Origin: Clostridia bacterium
Lineage (GTDB): Bacteria; Bacillota; Clostridia; Oscillospirales; Acutalibacteraceae
Assembly: GCA_017559885.1 (NCBI GenBank)
Contig: JAFYQN010000015.1
Coordinates: 1-7,380, forward strand
DNA length: 7,380 nt
Reading direction: 5' to 3'
Below are positions 1-6,340 of this stretch, piece after piece. The notes under the pieces are model-generated. The model was not told the origin of the DNA and made no database searches. It saw only the letters and a list, made by a program, of their open reading frames with translations. Both the position numbers and the translations under genes were made by a program. The first letter of the stretch is position 1; the number at the start of each line of letters is the position of its first letter.

Positions 1-225
1 AGTGAAATAATAGGAATTTTTGACCTCGAAAATACCTCAATTTCAAAAAGAACACGAGATTTTTTAAATCGCGCTGAAAAAGAAGGCAGGGTAATAACCA
101 TAACTTATGATTTACCCCGTACTTTTGTAATAGCAGGTAAAACACTAAAGGATTCAAAAATTTATATTTCACAAATATCATCTTCAACGCTTTTAAAGCG
201 CACAGGATATATAGATTCACTGTAA
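1..225 (+). CDS. remB: RemB-like DUF370 protein (extracellular matrix regulatory protein B family), 3' part
   Basis: The start lies upstream of the window; the last 74 codons and the TAA are visible. The readable protein runs from SEIIGIFDLENTS through SKRTRDFLNRAEKEGR and YDLPRTFV to YISQISSSTLLKR. From memory of the family, the IFDL / STSKRTR / YDLPKSF / YISQISS.TLLKR blocks are typical of RemB (YaaB, DUF370), a small protein of about 80-90 residues, so only some 10-15 N-terminal residues should be missing. The paralogue RemA is a DNA-binding regulator of biofilm matrix genes in Bacillus subtilis; RemB's biochemical role is less clear. Its position directly before gyrB matches the B. subtilis order recF-remB-gyrB-gyrA and supports the call. 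The gap to gyrB is 14 nt with no terminator or room for a promoter, so the two are probably cotranscribed. Confidence 0.85.
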   Translation, partial: SEIIGIFDLENTSISKRTRDFLNRAEKEGRVITITYDLPRTFVIAGKTLKDSKIYISQISSSTLLKRTGYIDSL

Positions 226-226
226 A

Positions 227-232
227 AAGGAG
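227..232 (+). promoter_or_regulatory. Ribosome binding site of gyrB
   Basis: AAGGAG lies 7 nt before the ATG at 240, immediately after the remB stop codon. It fixes the gyrB start and shows that gyrB is translated from the same message as remB. Confidence 0.85.
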
Positions 233-239
233 TTTAAAA

Positions 240-2192
240 ATGAGCGAAGAATTAAATTTGCCCGTAACCGAAAAATATGACGAATCGTCTATACAGGTAC
301 TCGAGGGACTTGAAGCGGTAAGAAAGCGCCCCGGTATGTATATTGGTTCAACCGGCGAGCGCGGTCTACACCACTTGGTTTATGAGATTGTAGATAACTC
401 AATTGACGAAGCGCTTGCAGGTTACTGTACAAAAATAGAAGTAGAAATTTTAGACGACGGTATTATTAGAGTTAAGGATAACGGTCGTGGTATACCTGTT
501 GGTATGAATGCTCAAAAGGGTATTCCTACCGTTACGGTTGTATTTACCATACTTCACGCAGGCGGTAAATTTGGCGGCGGCGGATACAAAGTATCGGGCG
601 GTCTTCACGGTGTTGGCGCCTCGGTTGTTAACGCGCTTTCAAACTGGCTTGAAGTTGAAGTAAAAGACGGTAAAAATATTTACAAACAACGCTACGAAAA
701 GGGCGCAATAGTAACCGACCTTCAAATAATAGGTGAAACCGACGAAACAGGTACTACAGTTACTTTTAAACCCGACCCAACAATTTTTACCGATACTACT
801 ACTTATGATTATGATATTTTGCTTAACCGTCTTCGCGAGCAGGCATTTCTTAATGCAGGTATACGCGTAATACTTACCGATAAAAGAACCGATGAGAGCA
901 TTTCTACAATAGGTAAAAGCGACGACCTTTGTTTTGAGGGCGGTATTAAGTCATACGTAGAATATTTGCTTGCCGGTATAAAGAAAGAAAGTCTAATAAA
1001 TGACGTTATCTATCTTTCGGGTTCAAAGGGCGACGAAATGGCCGAAATTGCTCTACTTTGGTCAACCGCGTACGATAGCAAAATTTTATCATTTGCAAAC
1101 ACTTTACATACAATTGACGGCGGTACCCACGAGCAAGCTTTCCGTCAAACAGTAACCCGTGTTGTAAACAAATACGCGCACGACTTTAAAAAGTTAAAGG
1201 AATCTTCCGACAACCTTAAAGGCGACGACATTATGGAAGGTCTTGTAGCGGTTGTATCGGTAAAACTTTCCGACGCGCAGTTTGAAAGCCAGACCAAAGC
1301 AAAACTTGGTAATACTTCGGTAGGTCAATTAGTTCGTGATATAGTTAACGACCAACTTTATAAATATTTAGAAGAAAACCCTGCCGATTCAAAAATAGTT
1401 ATAGACAAGGCAATCGCCGCGTCAAACGCTCGTGAGGCGGCTCAAAAAGCGCGTGAAGCGTCACGTAATAAATCAGGCATAGGCAGTAAAACCCGTATGC
1501 CCGAAAAACTAAAAGACTGTATTTCTAACGACCCAACAAAAACCGAAATCTACATCGTAGAGGGTGACTCTGCAGGTGGTAGCGCGGTTGAGGGAAGAAA
1601 CTCTACCTATCAGGCAATTCTTCCTTTATGGGGTAAAATGCTTAACGTTGAAAAAGCAAGAGAAGACAAGGTTTACGGCAACGATAAATTAACGCCTGTT
1701 ATAACAGCTCTCGGCGCAGGCATTGGCGAAAACTTTGATATTTCAAAACTTCGTTATGACAAAATTGTTATTATGGCCGATGCCGACGTTGACGGTAGCC
1801 ATATTAGAACGCTTCTTTTGACCTTCTTCTTCCGTTATATGCCCGAACTTATAGAAACAGGTCATATATATCTTGCTCAACCGCCTCTATATAGAATTTC
1901 AAAGGGCAAACAACATTTTGACGTATTTACCGATGAAGAAAAGGCGGCAAAAATTGAAGAACTTGGTGACGTTAACATAAGTGTTCAACGATATAAAGGT
2001 CTTGGTGAAATGGACCCTGAAGAACTTTGGGAAACCACGCTTGACCCCGAACGCAGAACATTTTTACGCGTTACAATGGCCGACGCCGCTCTCGCTGACG
2101 AAACATTTACAATTTTGATGGGCGAAGAGGTAGAGCCAAGACGTAAATTTATTGAAGAAAACGCAATTTATGCGACTGACTTGGATATTTAA
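240..2192 (+). CDS. gyrB: DNA gyrase subunit B (ATPase subunit)
   Basis: GyrB is the ATPase half of the A2B2 gyrase and drives ATP-dependent negative supercoiling. All domains are visible in 650 residues, the usual length for Gram-positive GyrB without the insert of E. coli (804 residues). The GHKL ATPase domain has YEIVDNSIDEA with catalytic Glu49 and Mg-binding Asn53, DNGRGIPV at 80-87 (Asp80 reads adenine), and the ATP lid HAGGKFGGGGYKVSGGLHGVG at 106-126. A transducer region follows, including TKAKLGN near 352-358. The TOPRIM domain has EGDSAGGS from 441 (Glu441) and the acidic DADVD at 514-518. The C-terminal QRYKGLGEMDPEELWETT at 583-600 is the GyrA-contacting tail motif. The ATG at 240 has a good AAGGAG. 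Notable: Trp464 and Lys483 replace residues that in E. coli are Lys447 and Glu466, near the quinolone site. Topoisomerase IV ParE is the alternative, but the linkage to remB and gyrA and the GyrA-box in the partner favour gyrase. Confidence 0.97.
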   Translation: MSEELNLPVTEKYDESSIQVLEGLEAVRKRPGMYIGSTGERGLHHLVYEIVDNSIDEALAGYCTKIEVEILDDGIIRVKDNGRGIPVGMNAQKGIPTVTVVFTILHAGGKFGGGGYKVSGGLHGVGASVVNALSNWLEVEVKDGKNIYKQRYEKGAIVTDLQIIGETDETGTTVTFKPDPTIFTDTTTYDYDILLNRLREQAFLNAGIRVILTDKRTDESISTIGKSDDLCFEGGIKSYVEYLLAGIKKESLINDVIYLSGSKGDEMAEIALLWSTAYDSKILSFANTLHTIDGGTHEQAFRQTVTRVVNKYAHDFKKLKESSDNLKGDDIMEGLVAVVSVKLSDAQFESQTKAKLGNTSVGQLVRDIVNDQLYKYLEENPADSKIVIDKAIAASNAREAAQKAREASRNKSGIGSKTRMPEKLKDCISNDPTKTEIYIVEGDSAGGSAVEGRNSTYQAILPLWGKMLNVEKAREDKVYGNDKLTPVITALGAGIGENFDISKLRYDKIVIMADADVDGSHIRTLLLTFFFRYMPELIETGHIYLAQPPLYRISKGKQHFDVFTDEEKAAKIEELGDVNISVQRYKGLGEMDPEELWETTLDPERRTFLRVTMADAALADETFTILMGEEVEPRRKFIEENAIYATDLDI

Positions 2193-2194
2193 GG

Positions 2195-2201
2195 AAAGGA
2201 G
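2195..2201 (+). promoter_or_regulatory. Ribosome binding site of gyrA
   Basis: AAAGGAG lies 8 nt before the ATG at 2210, inside the 17-nt gap after the gyrB stop. It is a strong site suited to making the two subunits in balanced amounts. Confidence 0.85.
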
Positions 2202-2209
2202 AAAGAAAA

Positions 2210-4732
2210 ATGGCAAAACAAGAAAAAGTTTATTGGCCAAGCGACGAAGAAACCAACATTGTCCCTGTTGAGATTACTGACGAAGTAAAGAGCAGTATGC
2301 TTCAGTATTCTATGTCGGTGCTTGTTGGTCGTGCGCTTCCCGACGTGCGTGACGGTCTTAAACCCGTTCATAGAAGAATTCTTTATACCATGTATGAAAA
2401 CGGTCTTTCTCCTGACGGAAAAACACGTAAGTGCGCCGACACCGTAGGTTCGGTTCTTGGTCGTTATCATCCACACGGTGACTCATCAGTTTACGACGCT
2501 ATGGTTCGTATGGCGCAAGATTTCTCGCTCCGTTATCCTTTGATTGAAGGTAAAGGTAACTTTGGTAATATTGACGGTTTCCCTGCAGCGGCTTATCGTT
2601 ATACCGAGTCAAAGATGAATCGTCTTTCATACAGTATGCTTGACGATATCAAAAAAGATACCGTTAATATGCTACCTAACTATGACGAACGTTTAGAAGA
2701 ACCCGAGGTTTTACCCGTTCGTTTCCCACAACTGCTTGTAAATGGTTCAAGCGGTATCGCGGTTGGTATGGCAACCGAAATTCCACCTCACAATTTAGGT
2801 GAAGTTATTGACGCAATGTGTTGCCTTATCGATAACCCCGACGCCGATTTGCCCGAACTTTGCGAGTATATTAAAGGACCTGACTTCCCAACGGGCGGTA
2901 TTATAATGGGTCGCAGCGGTATTCGCGCCGCTTACGCTACGGGTCGCGGCAAAATTATCATTCGTGGTAAAGCCGAAATAGAGGAGACCAAAAGCGGCAA
3001 ATTCCGTATTATAATTACCGAAATTCCTTATAAAGTACGCAAGCAAGATTTGGTTAAACACATTTACGACCTTGCGGCCGAAAAACGTATTGAAGGCATT
3101 GACGACGTAGTTGACTACTCCTCAAAACGTGACGGTGGTATAAGAATTGTTATTGATATTAAGCGTGATGCGAGTCCACAGGTTGTTCTTAACAAAATTT
3201 ACAGTTATACTGCGCTTCAAACCACTATTGGCGCAATATTACTTGCGATTGTAAACGGCAAACCACAAATTTTAACACTTAAAGAAATGCTTCAAAACAG
3301 CATTGACTTCCAGTATGAAATTGTGCGCCGCCGTACCGAGTTTGACCGCAAAAAAGCGGCTGAACGCGCCCATATTTTAGAGGGCTTAAAGGTTGCTCTT
3401 GACTTTATTGATGAAGTTATCGCTATTATTCGTAGCAGTAAAACCATTGCCGAAAGTAAAGAAACCCTTTCTGAAAGATTTGGTCTTGACGATATTCAAA
3501 CAACCGCCATCGTTCAAATGCAACTTGGTAAACTTGCAGGTCTTGAAAAACAAAAAATCCTTGATGAATTGCAAGAAAAACTTGATTTTATCAAGGAATG
3601 CGACGCTATTCTTGCATCTCGTGAAAGAATACTCGACATTGTTAAGACCGAAACACTCAATCTTCGTGATAAGTTTAGTGATGACCGCCGTACCGAAATT
3701 TCCGACGTTGCAGGCGAAGTTGATATCGAAGACCTTATTCCTCTTGAAGAATGCGTTATCACAAAAACCGTTAACGGTTACATTAAGCGTTTACCAAGTG
3801 ATACCTATAATGTTCAACATCGTGGAGGTCGCGGTATTACCGGTATGACCACACGCGAGGAAGACAGCGTAGAAAATATGTTTGTATGCTCATCACACGA
3901 CAGAATAATGCTATTTAGTAACTTAGGTCGTGTATATCGCATCAAAGCGTACGAAATCCCCGAGGGTTCACGTACAGCCAAGGGTATGAACCTTGTAAAC
4001 GTGGTACCGCTTATGCCGGGTGAAAAGATTAACGTTATTATTCCTGTTACCGCTACCGACGAAGACGAAAGATATATTTGTATGATTACCCGTCAGGGCG
4101 TTGTAAAGCGTACAAAACTTTCCGACTTTAAAAATACCCGTAAGAGTGGTATTATTGCGATTTCTATTGACGAGGGCGACGAACTCGCTCACGTAAGAAT
4201 GACCGACGGCGACAACAACCTGCTTGTTGCTACCAAAAAAGGTAAGGCCATTCACTTTAATGAGCATCAAGTTCGTTCAATGGGTCGTACCGCTCGCGGT
4301 GTTAAGGCAATAAATATGACCGAAGACGATATGGTTGTGGATATGGCGCTTTGTAAAGAAGATACCCGTATCCTTACCGTTACCGAAACAGGTTACGGCC
4401 GTATCAGTCCTATTTCTCATTATCGTTTGCAATCTCGTGGTGGTAAGGGTCTTACCAACTACCGAGTAGAAAAATACGGCGACGTTGCCGCAGTATTGCC
4501 GATAGAACAAAACGAAGATATAATTATGATTGCTTCAAACGGTATCGTTATTCGTATATTTGGCGATACTATATCCGAATTTGCACGTCCTGCCAAGGGC
4601 GTACGCGTAATGCGCGTTGCCGAGGGCGAGAGAATTCTCTCGGTTGCTAAGGCCGAGCACGACGAAGCCGAGGTAAACGACGCTCCCGAAGCGGCAGATG
4701 CCGATGCAGGCGCAGTAGAAGGCGAAGAATAA
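2210..4732 (+). CDS. gyrA: DNA gyrase subunit A (DNA breakage-reunion subunit)
   Basis: GyrA cuts and reseals DNA and wraps it for negative supercoiling. It has 840 residues, a usual length. The N-terminal winged-helix/tower part contains SVLVGRALPDVRDGLKPVHRR (about 36-56), the quinolone-determining segment HPHGDSSVYD at 87-96 and the catalytic Tyr131 in AAAYRYTE. Ser92 and Asp96 equal E. coli Ser83 and Asp87, the drug-sensitive residues; Ser93 replaces Ala84. A coiled-coil region lies near 365-490. The C-terminal beta-pinwheel starts near 510 and carries the GyrA-box as QHRGGRG at 536-542 (QRRGGKG in E. coli). A second, box-like QSRGGKG is at 741-747. The last 25 residues form an acidic Ala/Glu/Asp tail, as in several gyrases where the tail tunes wrapping. 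Phe124 stands where E. coli has Asp115. The GyrA-box argues against ParC. It is cotranscribed with gyrB and followed by a hairpin terminator. Confidence 0.97.
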   Translation: MAKQEKVYWPSDEETNIVPVEITDEVKSSMLQYSMSVLVGRALPDVRDGLKPVHRRILYTMYENGLSPDGKTRKCADTVGSVLGRYHPHGDSSVYDAMVRMAQDFSLRYPLIEGKGNFGNIDGFPAAAYRYTESKMNRLSYSMLDDIKKDTVNMLPNYDERLEEPEVLPVRFPQLLVNGSSGIAVGMATEIPPHNLGEVIDAMCCLIDNPDADLPELCEYIKGPDFPTGGIIMGRSGIRAAYATGRGKIIIRGKAEIEETKSGKFRIIITEIPYKVRKQDLVKHIYDLAAEKRIEGIDDVVDYSSKRDGGIRIVIDIKRDASPQVVLNKIYSYTALQTTIGAILLAIVNGKPQILTLKEMLQNSIDFQYEIVRRRTEFDRKKAAERAHILEGLKVALDFIDEVIAIIRSSKTIAESKETLSERFGLDDIQTTAIVQMQLGKLAGLEKQKILDELQEKLDFIKECDAILASRERILDIVKTETLNLRDKFSDDRRTEISDVAGEVDIEDLIPLEECVITKTVNGYIKRLPSDTYNVQHRGGRGITGMTTREEDSVENMFVCSSHDRIMLFSNLGRVYRIKAYEIPEGSRTAKGMNLVNVVPLMPGEKINVIIPVTATDEDERYICMITRQGVVKRTKLSDFKNTRKSGIIAISIDEGDELAHVRMTDGDNNLLVATKKGKAIHFNEHQVRSMGRTARGVKAINMTEDDMVVDMALCKEDTRILTVTETGYGRISPISHYRLQSRGGKGLTNYRVEKYGDVAAVLPIEQNEDIIMIASNGIVIRIFGDTISEFARPAKGVRVMRVAEGERILSVAKAEHDEAEVNDAPEAADADAGAVEGEE

Positions 4733-4734
4733 TA

Positions 4735-4760
4735 TTTGGGCGGAGTAAAATCCGCCCAAA
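4735..4760 (+). terminator. Intrinsic terminator after gyrA
   Basis: TTTGGGCGGA (4735-4744) and TCCGCCCAAA (4751-4760) form a perfect 10-bp stem with a 6-nt loop, starting 2 nt after the gyrA stop. The following ATTTAAGGTTTT is only moderately T-rich, so some readthrough into the next operon is possible. Confidence 0.8.
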
Positions 4761-4808
4761 ATTTAAGGTTTTGAGGAAATAACTCTAATTAATACAAGGA
4801 GTATTTCT
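4761..4808 (+). other. Short intergenic leader before the CPBP protease gene
   Basis: This AT-rich stretch separates the gyrA terminator from the next ATG. It holds a clear ribosome binding site, AAGGAG at 4796-4801, 7 nt before the ATG at 4809. I looked for a -35/-10 pair and found only poorly spaced matches, so the promoter of the second operon is either weak, overlaps the hairpin, or is replaced by readthrough from gyrA. Confidence 0.5.
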
Positions 4809-5897
4809 ATGTTAGAAGAAAACAACAACTTAAATCCTCCTACCGAGGAATTAACCCCTATAGAAGTGGTTTTACCCGAAAACTTAAATATCGAAATTAA
4901 CGAAAAAAAGCAACAAAGAAAAGAAATTCGCAAATTAGCGCTTGTAATGGGATTTCCATTACTGTTTCTTTTAGGGATAGGTTTTGTCTTTACCCTTGGT
5001 TATCTTGCGATTGCAATGCTTGTATTTGGTATATCATATAACGATGCAGCAGATTTTTTAAACAATCCTGCCGTATCACAAATTTTGCAGATAACACTGT
5101 CTTGCTTAATGTTTTTATTACCATTTACCGTTGCAGTTAAGTGTATCGGTAAGCGAATTGACCGTACGGTTGATTTGGGGCTACCTAAAAAGGGTACCGC
5201 TATACCATTTTTGCTTTTTGGCGTGGGTTTTTGCGCTTTTTCAAACGTTGCTTCTTCCTATGCTTCAGGAATTTTTGAAAGTTTTGGCGTAGACTATTCG
5301 GTTCCCGATAACGCAATGCCCGAAGGAATATTTGGATTTTTACTCACCTTTACGGCAATAGCGATTGTTCCTGCCTTGGTTGAAGAATTTGCCTGCCGCG
5401 GAATAGTGTTAGGGCTACTAAAAAAACACGGCGAAACCTTTGCAATAATTACGTCGGCGATAGTTTTTGGTATTATGCACGGCAACTTCGAGCAGATGCC
5501 CTTTGCTACGCTTGTAGGTCTTATTTTAGGTTATATATGCGTAAAAACAGGCAGTCTTTGGGTTGGCGTTGCGGTACATTTTATAAACAATGCAATATCG
5601 GTTGTATTTAGTTATTTAGAACCAATGATTTCGTCAAATATGTTAAACCTTTTATACTTAATATATCTTATAGTAGCGTTGCTTTTGGCAATAGTCGGCG
5701 TTTTGTTGTTTACCAAAGGTAACGAAGATTACGACCTTGCAAAACCCGAAGGAACGGTTACCGAAAAACAAAAATACAAATGGTTTTTTACTTCACCTTT
5801 AATAATATTGTTTATTATCTTTAATTTTATTGAATCGTTAATGTTTTTTGACTTTTCAAGCATTATTAATGGCATTTTAGGGAAGGTAGGAAGTTAA
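4809..5897 (+). CDS. CPBP family intramembrane metalloprotease (Abi/Rce1-like)
   Basis: This is a 362-residue polytopic membrane protein. The family's active-site motifs are all present: EEFACR at 192-197 (EExxxR), FGIMH at 220-224 (FxxxH) and HFINN at 257-261 (HxxxN). Known members are Rce1-type CAAX prenyl proteases and bacterial CPBP/Abi proteins, some of which confer immunity to self-made bacteriocins; the substrates of most bacterial members are unknown. An acidic, Asn-rich cytoplasmic head of about 42 residues precedes hydrophobic segments near 43-75, 91-113, 131-155, 174-190, 211-223, 231-246, 250-271, 278-302 and 328-347. There is no signal peptide. The ATG at 4809 is chosen because of AAGGAG 7 nt before it. 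No bacteriocin-like small gene lies nearby, so an immunity role is not supported. It heads the operon with tadA, and its TAA overlaps the tadA ATG by one base. Confidence 0.9.
   Translation: MLEENNNLNPPTEELTPIEVVLPENLNIEINEKKQQRKEIRKLALVMGFPLLFLLGIGFVFTLGYLAIAMLVFGISYNDAADFLNNPAVSQILQITLSCLMFLLPFTVAVKCIGKRIDRTVDLGLPKKGTAIPFLLFGVGFCAFSNVASSYASGIFESFGVDYSVPDNAMPEGIFGFLLTFTAIAIVPALVEEFACRGIVLGLLKKHGETFAIITSAIVFGIMHGNFEQMPFATLVGLILGYICVKTGSLWVGVAVHFINNAISVVFSYLEPMISSNMLNLLYLIYLIVALLLAIVGVLLFTKGNEDYDLAKPEGTVTEKQKYKWFFTSPLIILFIIFNFIESLMFFDFSSIINGILGKVGS
5883..5891 (+). promoter_or_regulatory. Ribosome binding site of tadA inside the upstream gene
   Basis: AAGG (5883-5886) and AGGA (5888-5891) are two weak Shine-Dalgarno matches, 10 and 5 nt before the ATG at 5897, both inside the last codons of the protease gene. 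With the TAATG overlap this suggests re-initiation by ribosomes finishing the protease. Confidence 0.6.
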
Positions 5898-6340
5898 TGG
5901 AAAGCCATTTTATGACAAGAGCGATTGAGCTTGCAAAAAAAGCGGCAAGCGAGGGCGAGGTACCCGTTGGCGCAGTTGTTGTTAAAGATGGAAAAATAAT
6001 CGGCGAAGGGTACAATATGCGCGAGCAAAAAGGTAACGCTCTGTCCCATGCCGAAACCGAGGCGATTAACGCCGCTTGTAAAACTTTAGGCGATTGGCGA
6101 CTCGACGGCAGTACCATATACGTAACGCTTGAACCCTGTCCTATGTGCGCAGGCGCAATAATTAACGCGCGAATTGGCGAGGTTGTTTTTGGCGCGTATG
6201 ATAGAGTTATGGGTTGTATGGATTCTGTAACAAATCTTGCAGCTCTACCCTTTGCAAAGGGCATAACTGTATACGGCGGAATAAAAGAAGATGAGTGCAA
6301 ACAAATACTTGCTGACTTTTTTAAAGGAGTAAGAGAATAA
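5897..6340 (+). CDS. tadA: tRNA-specific adenosine deaminase TadA
   Basis: TadA is a zinc enzyme that deaminates A34 to inosine in the tRNA-Arg(ACG) anticodon, letting one tRNA read CGU, CGC and CGA. The 147 residues show the cytidine-deaminase fold. GEVPVGAVVV lies at 20-29 and Asn40 in GEGYN is the expected base contact. HAE at 51-53 supplies zinc ligand His51 and proton-shuttle Glu53, and PCPMC at 80-84 supplies zinc ligands Cys81 and Cys84. GDWRLDGSTIYVTLEPC matches bacterial TadA closely. The C-terminal EDECKQILADFFKGVR fits the helix that binds tRNA. The start at 5897 gives a usual N-terminus, 5 residues before MTRAIELAKKAA. Odd points: the family's usual G(A/G)xGS after the conserved Asp102 reads MGCMDS, and the usual NH before the last strand reads AK (120-121). 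Gyrase genes here use CGT heavily for Arg, which fits a need for inosine. Another nucleotide or guanine deaminase is a less likely alternative. Confidence 0.92.
   Translation: MESHFMTRAIELAKKAASEGEVPVGAVVVKDGKIIGEGYNMREQKGNALSHAETEAINAACKTLGDWRLDGSTIYVTLEPCPMCAGAIINARIGEVVFGAYDRVMGCMDSVTNLAALPFAKGITVYGGIKEDECKQILADFFKGVRE
6323..6329 (+). promoter_or_regulatory. Ribosome binding site of the QueG-like gene inside tadA
   Basis: AAAGGAG lies 10 nt before the ATG at 6340, within the last codons of tadA. It is a strong site, so the gene can be translated independently as well as by coupling through the TAATG overlap. Confidence 0.8.

Noticed and set aside
2461..2476. Possible DnaA box (TTATCATCCACAC)
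   Set aside because: It does not match TTATCCACA because of inserted bases, and it codes for the invariant YHPHGD of GyrA. No cluster of boxes is present.
3393..3848. 151-codon open frame on + overlapping gyrA in another frame
   Set aside because: It lies wholly inside gyrA, has no ribosome binding site and its protein is a low-complexity Leu/Lys/Pro-rich shadow of the coiled-coil region.
240..4732. Topoisomerase IV (parE/parC) instead of gyrase
   Set aside because: The remB neighbour, the GyrA-box and the acidic tail fit gyrase better.
4771..4794. Possible promoter TTGAGG ... TTAATA before the protease gene
   Set aside because: The spacing is about 12 nt, too short for a sigma-70 type promoter, and both hexamers are poor.
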